The notes under the pieces are model-generated. The model saw only the letters and a list, made by a program, of their open reading frames with translations. It made no database searches and was not told where the DNA came from. From the NCBI RefSeq assembly GCF_003477605.1, contig NZ_QUDR01000015.1, forward strand, positions 1 to 64,000: a DNA stretch of 64,000 nt, in the 5' to 3' direction. Numbering within the stretch: position 1 is the stretch's first letter; every line of letters begins with the position of its first letter. Of this stretch, positions 38,367 to 47,550 are shown piece by piece. The DNA comes from Clostridium sp. AF37-5. GTDB taxonomy: Bacteria > Bacillota > Clostridia > Lachnospirales > Lachnospiraceae. A program made the translations under genes and the position numbers.

Positions 38367-39089
38367 TTAGTATCTTTTTTTCACAGCCGTAAATGGTCCG
38401 TAGATTTTTTTGCCATTTATCTTTTTATAAGCACGCACCATAAAGCCGTATTTCATGCCGTGAACAAGCATGCCGCGCTTGTAGCTGCGCCCTTTTTGCG
38501 TTTTCGCTCTGCTGTACTTTGTCTTAATACCTTTTACAAACACTTTCGTATAAACCTGATAACCGGAAACACTTTTTGTTTTCTTCCAGGTTACCACAAT
38601 TTTTCTTCCTCTTTTTTTCGCCTTAAGCCCTTTAATTTTCCCCGGCACCAATTTTACCGATGCCGTTTTTGCCTCTGTCTGCACCTGTGTCGTACCATCC
38701 GCACGTGTACGGAACACGCAGACCTGATAAATGTAAGTTTTTCCTGCTTTCACCGACTTGTCCACATACGTTTTATTTCCCGGCGTACCATCCGAAATCC
38801 GCGCAATTTCTGCAAAATCACTTTTCTCGCTTTTTCTAAAAATGACGGCACCCTGTGCCTCTCCGCTCTGCGTCCATGTAATTGTAACCTGTTTTAACGA
38901 AGACGCTTTTTTCGTCGCCATGATGATCGCCGCACCAAGCGGAGTTTCTGCCGGTGTTTCAATTGTCACGCCAGAACCCGAAGCCGCCGTTGGCTCGTCG
39001 GCGGACACGTTTACATTTGGTCCTATTATCATTCCAAAAATTCCTGCCACTAAAAAAGGCACCCCCACAAATTGCATCCATTTTTTCAA
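38367..39089 (-). CDS. Secreted protein with fibronectin-III-like repeats
   Basis: The 240-residue product has a signal peptide (KKWMQFVGVPFLVAGIFGMI, cleavage likely near VSADE) and two FN3-like units: QVTITWTQSGEAQGAVIFRK and KIVVTWKKTKSVSGYQVYTK. The second is very rich in Lys and Arg, as in the Ig-like domains of the xylanase and lectin proteins. No enzyme domain is visible. The start is TTG with AGGAGG 8 bases upstream. The gene ends 20 bases before yhaM and may be read together with it. Confidence 0.7.
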   Translation of the reverse strand: MKKWMQFVGVPFLVAGIFGMIIGPNVNVSADEPTAASGSGVTIETPAETPLGAAIIMATKKASSLKQVTITWTQSGEAQGAVIFRKSEKSDFAEIARISDGTPGNKTYVDKSVKAGKTYIYQVCVFRTRADGTTQVQTEAKTASVKLVPGKIKGLKAKKRGRKIVVTWKKTKSVSGYQVYTKVFVKGIKTKYSRAKTQKGRSYKRGMLVHGMKYGFMVRAYKKINGKKIYGPFTAVKKRY

Positions 39090-39092
39090 AAA

Positions 39093-39206
39093 TGTTCCCT
39101 CCTTAACTTCAGCTCTTTTGACTCTAAGAACATATAACTTATGTTATCCGGATTGCTAACTTTTCGACCCTGATACCATAATAATAGAAAAGGAGGGAAC
39201 AAGCAA
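39093..39206 (-). promoter_or_regulatory. Promoter and possible anti-Shine-Dalgarno pairing before the FN3 protein gene
   Basis: TTGCTT and TATTAT are separated by 17 bases (39178-39206, minus strand). The spacer contains TGTTCCCTCCTT (39190-39201), a perfect 12-base complement to AAGGAGGGAACA, the ribosome site at 39093-39104. RNA started at this promoter would lack the complement; RNA coming from further upstream would contain it and could hide the ribosome site. Between them lies an inner hairpin (AACATA/TATGTT). Confidence 0.45.
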
Positions 39207-39227
39207 GGTGTTTTTCACCAAGTTCAG

Positions 39228-39377
39228 TTAATCAAACAATGAAATTCCAAAACGGATTCGTCTGAAAAACTTGTAAAACAGGACAGCAATCAGCGACAAT
39301 ACCATGTATAAACAACTAAGTACACCACAAGCGCCTCCGATAAAAATAACTACATTCAAAAAAATTGTTCCCAACAT
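39228..39377 (-). CDS. Small membrane protein of 49 residues
   Basis: The product starts MLGTIFLNVVIFIGGACGVL, is almost wholly hydrophobic for 35 residues and ends in basic FRRIRFG and ISLFD. GGAGG lies 9 bases before the ATG; another in-frame ATG two codons earlier is only 3 bases from it. No family is recognised. It is followed by the FN3 protein gene on the same strand. Confidence 0.5.
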   Translation of the reverse strand: MLGTIFLNVVIFIGGACGVLSCLYMVLSLIAVLFYKFFRRIRFGISLFD

Positions 39378-39496
39378 AATCATTTTCCTCCATATTTAAT
39401 TTTCGACATAACAAGCCCGTCCTTTTGCCAAAAATCAAAGACATGACATGACAAAATAGCAGATTTACAGCAAAAGAACAAACCATCTTTATTCAA

Positions 39497-39910
39497 TTAT
39501 CCAATATGGAAGGTGCGTTTTTTTCCGTCCGTCCGAAAGAGCCATCGTAAAATGCGCAGGCGGCTGCCTGTGTCGTGTCCTTTCGCATAGAGATGTAATA
39601 AGAGTGCTGTTAATACAGCGAGAAATATAAGAGAACCAAAACCGGTTAAAACAAGCGGTGTTCTCGATAAATATCCGGTATTTCTTGCAGTGCTGCGAAG
39701 CAGACAGACAATTGGCGTCTGCTCTGAAAAACGCTCGCCGCGGATGGCATATTTAATCCCGGAGCCATCAATCCGCGCATCCGAAGAAATCGTATTCGAA
39801 CAACCCTGCGAAATGACTGTGCGGTCAGGCACATGATCAAAAAGGACGCCGCATACGAGAATGACAAATATGAAACTTGCAATCATTTTTCTTCGTGTTT
39901 GTGTATTCAT
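39497..39910 (-). CDS. Hypothetical protein with two membrane segments
   Basis: About 137 residues, with hydrophobic segments near each half (MIASFIFVILVCGVLFDHV and FGSLIFLAVLTALLLHLYA), a Cys/Ser-rich outer loop between them and a basic C-terminus. I do not recognise a family. The ribosome site is weak (AGAG close to the ATG), and a TTG six codons earlier is possible, so the start is uncertain. Confidence 0.5.
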   Translation of the reverse strand: MNTQTRRKMIASFIFVILVCGVLFDHVPDRTVISQGCSNTISSDARIDGSGIKYAIRGERFSEQTPIVCLLRSTARNTGYLSRTPLVLTGFGSLIFLAVLTALLLHLYAKGHDTGSRLRILRWLFRTDGKKRTFHIG

Positions 39911-39968
39911 GACTCTATTGTAAAACAACTGGTGGAATTATTCAAGATGGAGTTTTGGGGGTTATTTG

Positions 39969-40120
39969 GGTTCCGTGATTTAGGAGAAAAGCTTTGCGTC
40001 TCGTGGGCACTCTCGTTAATTGAGTGCGTAGCAGTATGGGCACTGAAACTACCAGTGCCACATACCGACGCACTCAAAACCCACTCGTCACAAAGTTTTT
40101 CTCCTAAATTACTGCAATCC
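39969..40120. repeat. Long hairpin repeat, copy C (inverted orientation)
   Basis: Arms of about 60 bases pair with few mismatches. Compared with the copy at 8037 it is inverted: the bulged arm (GTGGGCACTCTCGTTAATTG) is on the left here. The outer GTGATTTAGGAGAAAA pairs with TTTTTCTCCTAAATTAC. The variable stem segment is GCTTTGCGTCTC. It stands in the divergent gap between the membrane protein gene and mutS2. Confidence 0.75.
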
Positions 40121-40179
40121 AAATGAAATCCGCAGCAAACACTTAACCCAAGTCACTGCCCCTCCCCCCATAAACAACC

Positions 40180-40375
40180 GTTTCCCTCGAAAAGCACAAA
40201 AAGAGTTGCATGCTTTTTCAGCAAAAACAACCATTAAGGCAAAAATTTGCGGAAAACGTTGCATTTACCTCGTAATTTTCCTTGATAAGGTCGAATTTCA
40301 GGGCAAAAACGCATCAAAATGCAACCCTATAACGCTAATCACAGAAAAAGAGTTGCCTAGCCCCCATAAAGCCAC
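40180..40375. repeat. GTTGCA-rich intergenic repeat between two hairpins
   Basis: No gene. The stretch has AAAGAGTTGCA at both ends, and 40223-40266 is similar to the reverse complement of 420-463. It lies between two long hairpin repeats, as the copy at 319 lies beside one. Confidence 0.4.
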
Positions 40376-40462
40376 GTCGCCTCGCCCAAACGCACACACC
40401 GCAAACCAATCCCCAAAACAAACTCCCCTTCATCCATCAGAACCGTTGCCAAGTTTTTAGGA

Positions 40463-40620
40463 TTCCAGTAAATTACCAGAAAAAGTGGTGGCTCTAGTGG
40501 GTTTTGAGTGCGTCGGTATGAGATGCCTGTACATGCGTTAGCATAGGCATCCATACCGCTACGCACTCAACGAGTGAAAACGCCCACTAGAGCCACCACT
40601 TTTCCTAGTAATTTACGGAA
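40463..40620. repeat. Long hairpin repeat, copy D
   Basis: Arms of about 65 bases. The outer CCAGTAAATTACCAGAAAA pairs with TTTTCCTAGTAATTTACGG. The variable segment is AGTGGTGGCTCTA, unlike copies B and C yet fully matched in the opposite arm (TAGAGCCACCACT). The inner GTGGG, TTTTGAGTGCGTCGGTATG and the right-arm bulge are conserved. It ends 20 bases before the mutS2 promoter. Confidence 0.8.
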
Positions 40621-40639
40621 CTAAAAACGCAACGCTCCC

Positions 40640-40669
40640 TTTACAAACAGAAACCAAATATTGTACAAT
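40640..40669 (+). promoter_or_regulatory. Promoter of mutS2
   Basis: TTTACA and TACAAT are separated by 18 bases. The expected start of transcription is about 55 bases before the GTG start codon. Confidence 0.55.
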
Positions 40670-40729
40670 AGCAATGCAGGAAAGCAAACCACACAGCCCC
40701 TGCTTCACTACACGAAGGGAGTTTTTATT

Positions 40730-43093
40730 GTGAATAAAAAAGTATTACAAACACTTGAATATTATAAAATTATTGACATGCTTCTTGAGGAGGCAGACAC
40801 ACCGCTTGCCAAGGAAAGCATACGCCACCTTCTGCCTTCTTCAAAGCGGGAGGAAATCATTAGCTGGCAGACTGAAACTTCGCACGCACTCATGCGTCTT
40901 TTAAAACAGGGACGGCTGCCATTTCACGGGCTAACGGATATTCGTCCAAGTCTGGTGCCGCTGGAAAAAGGCGGCGTGCTCGGCATGGGTGAACTTCTTG
41001 ACATCGCCCGGTGTTTGGAGATTGCCAAAGATGCCATCGCTTATGATGCCAAGTTTGAAGATTTGAAAGATGCACTTTCCGGACGCTTTTGTGCACTTAT
41101 GGATTTGCCGGATTTGCGTCTGGAAATCAACCGCTGCATTTTGAGCCCGGAAGAAATGGCAGATGATGCGAGTTCCGAATTGAGACGAATTCGCCGTGCC
41201 ATGAAAACCACGAACGATAAAGTGCGCGAGCAATTGACGGCAACTATGAATCTATCCGGCTCCATGCTGCGTGACAACATCGTAACCATGCGAAACGGCA
41301 GGTATTGTCTGCCGGTTAAGCAGGAATATAAATCTACTTTTCCGGGTATGATTCATGACCAGAGTTCGACCGGCTCGACCTTTTTCATTGAGCCGATGGC
41401 AATTGTGCAGTTAAACAATGAGTTGGCGGAACTGGGTATGAAAGAGCAGGAAGAAATTGAAAAAATACTGGCGTTGTTAAGCGCTCTTGCAGCGCCTTAC
41501 GCCGAAGATTTACAGCGAAATGTGTTGCTGCTTGCGGAACTTGACTTTATCTTTGCAAAGGCAAAACTTTCTAAAAAAATGCAGGGAAGCGAACCACTTT
41601 TTGACCAGGATTACATCCATATTAAAAAGGGACGTCACCCGCTGATTCCAAAAGATAAAGTCGTACCGATTGATGTCACACTCGGAAAAACTTATGATTT
41701 ACTGATTATCACCGGACCAAATACCGGTGGTAAAACAGTATCGTTAAAAACGGTTGGATTATTTACTCTGATGGGACAGGCCGGTCTGCATATTCCGGCA
41801 TATGACCACTCGCATCTGCGCGTATACGAAGAAGTTTACGCCGATATCGGCGATGAGCAGAGTATTGAGCAGAGTCTGAGTACATTCTCCTCCCACATGG
41901 TAAACACCGTTTATATTTTGAAACGCGCAAACAAAAAGACACTGGCACTCTTTGATGAGCTTGGCGCCGGAACCGACCCAACGGAAGGTGCCGCACTCGC
42001 GATTGCGATTTTAGATAATCTGCATAACCGAAATGTAACCGCTATGGCTACGACGCACTACAGCGAATTAAAAATTTATGCCCTGTCCACCGATGGTGTT
42101 GAAAACGCCTCATGTGAATTTGACGTAGAATCTTTGCAGCCGACTTACCGGCTGTTAGTCGGCGTTCCGGGAAAAAGTAATGCGTTTGCAATATCTGGAA
42201 AATTAGGACTTCCAAAAGAAATTATTGATGAAGCAGGCAAACTTGTCGACTCCGACAGCCGCAGTTTTGAAGATGTTGTCACAGGTCTTGAGGATGCCAG
42301 AACCGCCGCTGAAAAAGAGCGTGAGAAAGCGAAAAAAATCCGCGAAGAAGCAGAGCATTTCCGTGATAAAATGAAAGCGAAAAACGAGCGGATTGATGCC
42401 GCCAAGGATAAAATTTTACGCCGCGCAAACGAAGAGGCCCACGAGATTATCCAGAAGGCAAAGGACACTGCCGACGAATCCATCCGCAAGTACAACAAGT
42501 GGATGAAAGGTTCCGGCATGACAAAAGAAATGGAAAAAGAGCGTGCAAACCTGCGCAAAGCGCTCAACGAAACTGAAAGCGAACTGACGATAGAGGGAAC
42601 CAAAAAGGCACCAAAGAAAGCACCGGACAAATTGCAGATTGGTGACATTGTTATGGTTCATTCGATGGGTATTAAAGGAACCGTGAGCACGCTTCCAAAC
42701 AGCAAAGGAAAATGTTTTGTCCAAATGGGCATTTTGCGCTCGGAAGTTTCCGTAAGCGACCTAGAACTTTTGGAGCAGGAAACCAAAGCTGCCAAAAAAG
42801 AAGCATCCATTACCCATGCAAGAAACATGAAAATGGCAAAGGCTATGACTATTTCACCGGAAATCAATTTAATCGGAAAAACGGTGGACGAAGCCCTTTT
42901 TCTGCTTGACAAATATTTAGATGACGCCTACCTTGCCAAACTCCATCAGGTAACCATCATCCACGGAGTCGGCACCGGTGCCCTGCGAAACGCTGTCCAA
43001 AACCACTGCAAAAAAAGCAAGTACGTCAAAAGTTACCGCATGGGAGAATACGGGGAAGGCGGATATGGTGTAACCGTAGTTGAATTTAAGTGA
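40730..43093 (+). CDS. mutS2: MutS2 / RqcU ATPase with Smr domain
   Basis: The 787-residue protein has the MutS core and ATPase (Walker A GPNTGGKT at about 329-336, Walker B region DELGAGTDPTEGAAL near 408), a long charged coiled-coil (about 515-630) and a C-terminal Smr domain (INLIGKTVDEAL, IIHGVGTGALRNAV; about 712-787). MutS2 limits recombination and in Firmicutes acts on collided ribosomes. The start is GTG with GGAG 8 bases upstream; the frame is open further up but includes the promoter. Confidence 0.95.
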   Translation: MNKKVLQTLEYYKIIDMLLEEADTPLAKESIRHLLPSSKREEIISWQTETSHALMRLLKQGRLPFHGLTDIRPSLVPLEKGGVLGMGELLDIARCLEIAKDAIAYDAKFEDLKDALSGRFCALMDLPDLRLEINRCILSPEEMADDASSELRRIRRAMKTTNDKVREQLTATMNLSGSMLRDNIVTMRNGRYCLPVKQEYKSTFPGMIHDQSSTGSTFFIEPMAIVQLNNELAELGMKEQEEIEKILALLSALAAPYAEDLQRNVLLLAELDFIFAKAKLSKKMQGSEPLFDQDYIHIKKGRHPLIPKDKVVPIDVTLGKTYDLLIITGPNTGGKTVSLKTVGLFTLMGQAGLHIPAYDHSHLRVYEEVYADIGDEQSIEQSLSTFSSHMVNTVYILKRANKKTLALFDELGAGTDPTEGAALAIAILDNLHNRNVTAMATTHYSELKIYALSTDGVENASCEFDVESLQPTYRLLVGVPGKSNAFAISGKLGLPKEIIDEAGKLVDSDSRSFEDVVTGLEDARTAAEKEREKAKKIREEAEHFRDKMKAKNERIDAAKDKILRRANEEAHEIIQKAKDTADESIRKYNKWMKGSGMTKEMEKERANLRKALNETESELTIEGTKKAPKKAPDKLQIGDIVMVHSMGIKGTVSTLPNSKGKCFVQMGILRSEVSVSDLELLEQETKAAKKEASITHARNMKMAKAMTISPEINLIGKTVDEALFLLDKYLDDAYLAKLHQVTIIHGVGTGALRNAVQNHCKKSKYVKSYRMGEYGEGGYGVTVVEFK

Positions 43094-43135
43094 TAAAAGA
43101 CACATAAATCCAAACAGAAGAAAGAGGAATCATTT

Positions 43136-43846
43136 ATGGAAAAAAGAAAAATTTTAATCGTCGATGACGATGCCAATATTGCAGAGTTAATCGCACTGTA
43201 TTTAACAAAAGAATGTTTTCAATGTGAAATTGCAGAAGATGGCGAAACCGCTTTGGAAAAGCACCAAAGTTTTCAGCCGGACTTAATTTTACTCGACATC
43301 ATGCTGCCCGGTATTGACGGCTATGACGTACTGCGCGAGATTCGCAAGCAGTATACGACACCGGTTATTATGCTGTCTGCTAAGGGAGAAACTTTCGATA
43401 AAGTATTAGGACTTGAGCTTGGCGCGGATGACTACATCATCAAACCGTTTGAACCAAAAGAAGTTGTAGCTCGCGTGAAGGCCGTTTTACGCCGGTTCGA
43501 CAACCAGCAGGCAAGAGTGGCTTCCGCTGCCAAAGATACCCCAAAAGATGTCGTAACTTACGATGGCCTTGTTATCAGCCTTGCAAACTATTCCGTAACA
43601 GACCACGAAAAAACAATCGAAATGCCGCCAAAAGAACTGGAACTGTTATACTTCCTTGCTTCTCACCCGAATCAAGTATTTACAAGAGAGCAACTTTTAG
43701 ACCAAATCTGGGGGTATGAATACATTGGCGAAACCCGAACCGTGGATGTTCATATCAAACGAATCCGCGAGAAATTAACCGAGAACCCGGCATGGTCTCT
43801 TACAACTGTATGGGGCATTGGCTACAAATTTGAAGTAAACGCATAG
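43136..43846 (+). CDS. OmpR/PhoB-family response regulator
   Basis: The 236-residue protein has a receiver domain (VDDDANI; phosphorylated Asp likely residue 54 in LLDIMLPG; KPF switch) and a winged-helix DNA-binding domain (PPKELELLYFLASHPNQVFT, then TVDVHIKRIREKL). It lies 43 bases after mutS2 and 10 bases before its kinase gene. The signal and targets are not shown by the sequence. Confidence 0.95.
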   Translation: MEKRKILIVDDDANIAELIALYLTKECFQCEIAEDGETALEKHQSFQPDLILLDIMLPGIDGYDVLREIRKQYTTPVIMLSAKGETFDKVLGLELGADDYIIKPFEPKEVVARVKAVLRRFDNQQARVASAAKDTPKDVVTYDGLVISLANYSVTDHEKTIEMPPKELELLYFLASHPNQVFTREQLLDQIWGYEYIGETRTVDVHIKRIREKLTENPAWSLTTVWGIGYKFEVNA

Positions 43847-43856
43847 GAGACTTCGT

Positions 43857-45266
43857 ATGAAAAAATACTTAAAGACGACCCTCGGTCGAAAGTTATTAGC
43901 ATTTTATCTCGTCCTGTTTGCCATCACTTTTTACCTGATAACAACCGTTGGACGCGACTATATTTCGGAGCGTGTTGAGTCCGAAAGCATTAGTAATCTC
44001 CGCAGTGTCGGAATCACGCTGCTTGGCTCGCACATCAATGAACAGCGCTATACAAAAACGACCATTTTATCGTTACGGGACCAGTTGAAAATGGCGTCCG
44101 AAGCCGCTGAAGCAGAAATCTTAATTGTGTGCAGCGATGGCGATGTAATTCTCAACACAGACACCGAGAAAACGTATAATATCTATCAGGGAAGTTCCTC
44201 TTTCCTTCATGAAGACGTGATTAAAGACACGACACTCAGCGGTCTCTTGTCCGAGAATTCAACCTGTGTCATTCTGCCAATGGAACAGAGTGCCTACTTA
44301 AACGGCTACCTTGTTCTCGCACAGCCGAACCAGTTTATCAACAATCGTGCCATATATTACACCAATATATTAACAACCTTTTTCTATCTGATTATGGCAA
44401 TTGTCGGTTTTGTGTTCCTGCTCATTTACGTTTTCAATGTACGCCCTTTGCACAAACTGCGTAAAGGTGCCAGCCAATTCTCGATTAACCACGAAAATCC
44501 GCCGATTCTCATTAAATCTCAAGACGAATACGGCGAATTGGCAAAAACACTGAATGTTATCGGAGCAGAACTCAGTAAATTTGATGAGTACCAGCGAAAA
44601 TTTATTTCCAACATTTCGCACGATTTCCGCTCCCCTTTAACAAGTATTCAGGGTTATGTTCAGGCGATGAAAGATGGCGTGATTCCGGCGGATAATCAGG
44701 AAAAATATTTAGATATTATTTTGTATGAAACCGAACGGCTGACAAAATTAACGTCAAATTTAATTGATATGAACAACTACGACCGCGACAATATTATGCT
44801 TGAGCAGGAATCATTCGACATTCACAAAGCAGTCAAAATGACCTGCGAAAGCCTGGAAGGAACAGCTTCCAATAAGCAAATCACCTTCACTTACAATCTC
44901 TGTGAGCCGGAAGAACTTCTCGTTTACGCCGATAAGCAAAAGATTTTACAGGTTCTTAGAAATCTCTGTGATAACGCAATTAAGTTCAGCCACGAAGAAT
45001 CGGAAATCTGCCTGCATACCTTTACTAAAGGGGAAAAAGTTTTTATTTCGATAAAGGATTCCGGCATCGGGATTCCGCGTGAGGACCTAAATCTGATTTG
45101 GGACCGTTTTTACAAAACCGATTTATCCCGTGGCAAAGACAAATTAGGCTCCGGACTGGGGCTTGCCATCTGCCGGGAAATCATAAACGCCCACAAGCAG
45201 ACAATTGACGTTGTCAGCACTGTAGGCGTTGGTTCTGAATTTGTATTTACTTTACCAAAAGCATAA
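43857..45266 (+). CDS. Membrane sensor histidine kinase
   Basis: The 469-residue protein has two membrane helices (about 12-29 and 170-195) around an extracellular sensor region, then a HAMP domain (FNVRPLHKLRKGASQF), HisKA with the phosphorylated His at about 255 (SNISHDFRSPLTSIQGYV) and a HATPase domain (NLCDNAIKFS, DSGIGIPRED, GSGLGLAI). AGGAGA lies 6 bases before the ATG. It partners the response regulator directly upstream. Its ligand is unknown. Confidence 0.95.
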   Translation: MKKYLKTTLGRKLLAFYLVLFAITFYLITTVGRDYISERVESESISNLRSVGITLLGSHINEQRYTKTTILSLRDQLKMASEAAEAEILIVCSDGDVILNTDTEKTYNIYQGSSSFLHEDVIKDTTLSGLLSENSTCVILPMEQSAYLNGYLVLAQPNQFINNRAIYYTNILTTFFYLIMAIVGFVFLLIYVFNVRPLHKLRKGASQFSINHENPPILIKSQDEYGELAKTLNVIGAELSKFDEYQRKFISNISHDFRSPLTSIQGYVQAMKDGVIPADNQEKYLDIILYETERLTKLTSNLIDMNNYDRDNIMLEQESFDIHKAVKMTCESLEGTASNKQITFTYNLCEPEELLVYADKQKILQVLRNLCDNAIKFSHEESEICLHTFTKGEKVFISIKDSGIGIPREDLNLIWDRFYKTDLSRGKDKLGSGLGLAICREIINAHKQTIDVVSTVGVGSEFVFTLPKA

Positions 45267-45276
45267 TAAAAGGGGA

Positions 45277-46947
45277 TTATTCCTCGGATGGGGAGTCAGT
45301 CGGCTCAGTATCCGGCTGCACCTCATCACTGTTTACATGAAGCTCCGTTATTACAACGGAGTCATTTTTTATCTGGCACACAAGTTTGCGGCTGCCATCT
45401 CCCATTGTAAAGGATTTTGTACTGCTCTTAATCTTACCGGTATCATACGATACTACCGCATCTACCCATTCACCGGTGAAAATCTTTGACGAATCCAATG
45501 CCTGAAACTCTTTTGCACTGGAAACCGTCACACCAAGTCCTTTAATACTTAATGGGAAGCGGATATAGGAAGAAAGTTTTTTCAAACTTCCGTCTGCCAC
45601 CGCATACTGAATATCCTGCGCTGCCTGACGATATGCCTCTACACTTTCATTGTTGCTTGTGTTGTCAGCATTGTCGGTTGGCTCTGCGTCATTATTATCT
45701 GTATTCTTGTCGCTATTATTTTCCGAATCCGAGCTACTATTATCTCCCTTGTCATCATGGGCAGCATCCAGGGAAATACGGATTACACTAATGAGTCCGC
45801 TGAGCATATTTTCCGTATTTTCACCGGACCAGTCTTTAATCAAAAGGGATATGGCAACCTTGCGTTTCACAAAGTAGAATAAGGATTCATCCTTCTTATT
45901 CTGATACCACGTTATGGTTAATCCATTCACTTCAATGTCCTGCATTTTTTCAAAGCCATCGAGTACACCGGATGGACAGCCATCAACTCCGGCATATCCG
46001 ACAATCCGCTGATTTTCCAACTCCGAAAGTTCATCATAATGGAAACTAAATGATTCAAAATCATCCACTACCTTGTAAATCACTTTTCTTGCCGGATCCT
46101 CAACAGTCACGCGGAATCCGTACATATCATAAATCTTGCGGAGCACACGTCTGCGCTCCTTATCATCGGACTCGCTTTCCTTACCACTCCAGCCAACCGC
46201 ATTGCTTGCGATATGCTTTTCATCCTTTTTCACCTTAGCATCGGTATCTTTGTCCGGTTTGTTTTCCTCTTTGGTTCCCGAAACAATTTTCTTTGCTTTA
46301 TCGGTACTGCACGCCGTACTCATCTTCACAGCAAATGTGCAGGATTCCTTCTGCCATGTCATAGCATCACATTTTTCATCACCATACATGGTTACTTCCG
46401 AATCATCCACCGTCTCCTTCTTCAGTTCATTTTTCTCCGTAAACTGACTAATTACATCCGGTGCATTTTCTTCCTCTTTGTACTCAAAGAGAATCTTGTC
46501 TTTTTTCTTTTTATTCCGATACGTTATTTTTACGTGCTTTGCTTTTTTCTTGACTTCAACCTTTTTTACACGATATGATTTGGAAACATTACCAAGTTTA
46601 TACGTGCGGCAGTCCGTCTCTTTAGCAATTGCCTCAATGGAATCTAATTCCTGCCACTCTTCTTCATCACTGCTTGCTACAATTTCACCCTGCTTTGGCT
46701 GTTTCTTTAATTTGCCTCCAAAAAATCCTTTTGATACAACGGCAGTAATGGCAACAACAAGTACCGCAACGGCAGCCGCCATTCCTTTTTGACGAGCGGA
46801 GAAACGTGGTCTTTTCTTAAATTCGTCCATCGAAATCACTTTTTCTTCCGACTCTTCACAGGCTTTTTTCACATTGGCAAGTATTCGCTTTTTATCGCTG
46901 TCACTAAGGGAAATTTTTTCCATTGCTTCTTTATATTCCTGCTGCAT
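45277..46947 (-). CDS. Large membrane protein, probable anti-sigma factor
   Basis: About 556 residues. An N-terminal cytoplasmic segment (about 50 residues, SDSDKKRILANVKKACEESE) is followed by one membrane helix (about 55-75, MAAAVAVLVVAITAVVSKGF) and a long extracellular part with charged repeats, a Ser/Asn/Asp-rich linker (about 410-440) and a C-terminal DUF-like domain. It overlaps the sigma factor gene by 17 bases, and this coupling is the main reason to call it an anti-sigma. No zinc-type ASD motif is seen. The ATG at 46947 (fourth codon of MMVM) has AAAGGAG 9 bases upstream. The gene converges on the histidine kinase gene. Confidence 0.6.
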   Translation of the reverse strand: MQQEYKEAMEKISLSDSDKKRILANVKKACEESEEKVISMDEFKKRPRFSARQKGMAAAVAVLVVAITAVVSKGFFGGKLKKQPKQGEIVASSDEEEWQELDSIEAIAKETDCRTYKLGNVSKSYRVKKVEVKKKAKHVKITYRNKKKKDKILFEYKEEENAPDVISQFTEKNELKKETVDDSEVTMYGDEKCDAMTWQKESCTFAVKMSTACSTDKAKKIVSGTKEENKPDKDTDAKVKKDEKHIASNAVGWSGKESESDDKERRRVLRKIYDMYGFRVTVEDPARKVIYKVVDDFESFSFHYDELSELENQRIVGYAGVDGCPSGVLDGFEKMQDIEVNGLTITWYQNKKDESLFYFVKRKVAISLLIKDWSGENTENMLSGLISVIRISLDAAHDDKGDNSSSDSENNSDKNTDNNDAEPTDNADNTSNNESVEAYRQAAQDIQYAVADGSLKKLSSYIRFPLSIKGLGVTVSSAKEFQALDSSKIFTGEWVDAVVSYDTGKIKSSTKSFTMGDGSRKLVCQIKNDSVVITELHVNSDEVQPDTEPTDSPSEE

Positions 46948-47458
46948 GACCATCATCTCCTTTCATCTGCTGAGGAAGCATCCTCGCTAGTTTCTCCCGC
47001 CCGCGTTTCAAAAGAGACCGTATCGTAGTCTCTTTCTTCTCTAATATCTCTGCAATTTCCTTAACGGAGTACTCTTCGTAATAATACAAATGGATGGCAC
47101 TCCGGTACTTTTCGGGCAATTGTGATATGATTTGCAAAATATCGCTTTCTTCTTTTTGCTCCTGCTTCTCATCTGCCACATCGTACCCTTCCGGTATTGC
47201 CACCTCCCTCTGTCTGGACGCCGATTTTAACTTGTCCTTGCACAAATTCGACGCTACCTTTAGAAGCCACGCTTTTTCATGACTCTCATCTTCAAATACT
47301 CCTGCTGACTGCATAAGGCGAATCAGCACCTCCTGAACAATATCTTCCGCATCCTCCCTGCTTTTCATGTAGGAATAGGCTAACCGCAATATATCATTGC
47401 CAAATAAGTCCAGGGCTTTTTCCACCGCGTCCGATGGATTGGCTGCCACATCTATCAT
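46931..47458 (-). CDS. ECF-type RNA polymerase sigma factor
   Basis: The 175-residue protein has sigma region 2 (LRLAYSYMKSREDAEDIVQE, VLIRLMQ) and region 4 (LPEKYRSAIHLYYYEEYSVK, EIAEILEKKETTIRSLLKRG). AAGGGG lies 8 bases before the ATG. It is co-transcribed with the membrane regulator downstream and preceded by an ECF-style promoter, so it probably controls itself. The stress signal is unknown. Confidence 0.93.
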   Translation of the reverse strand: MIDVAANPSDAVEKALDLFGNDILRLAYSYMKSREDAEDIVQEVLIRLMQSAGVFEDESHEKAWLLKVASNLCKDKLKSASRQREVAIPEGYDVADEKQEQKEESDILQIISQLPEKYRSAIHLYYYEEYSVKEIAEILEKKETTIRSLLKRGREKLARMLPQQMKGDDGHAAGI

Positions 47459-47480
47459 TGTTTTTTCCCCTTTCTACCTA

Positions 47481-47509
47481 CATAACGATTCAACATTTGA
47501 AAAAGTTGC
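47481..47509 (-). promoter_or_regulatory. ECF-type promoter of the sigma factor operon
   Basis: On the minus strand GCAACTTTTT and CGTTATG are separated by 12 bases of CAAATGTTGAAT (16-17 between the AAC and CGT cores). An AAC-containing -35 and a CGT-containing -10 are usual for ECF promoters. It lies directly after the terminator of trmL. Confidence 0.55.
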
Positions 47510-47537
47510 AAAAAAAGAGAACTTTTTCAAAAAGTTC
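47510..47537 (-). terminator. Terminator after trmL
   Basis: GAACTTTTT pairs with AAAAAGTTC around one base, followed on the minus strand by CTC and seven T. It lies 14 bases past the trmL stop. Confidence 0.75.
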
Positions 47538-47550
47538 CCTTTGCAGTTTC

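Noticed and set aside
39969..40620. The paired hairpins as a CRISPR array
   Set aside because: Only two units of about 150 bases, in opposite orientation, no spacers and no cas genes.
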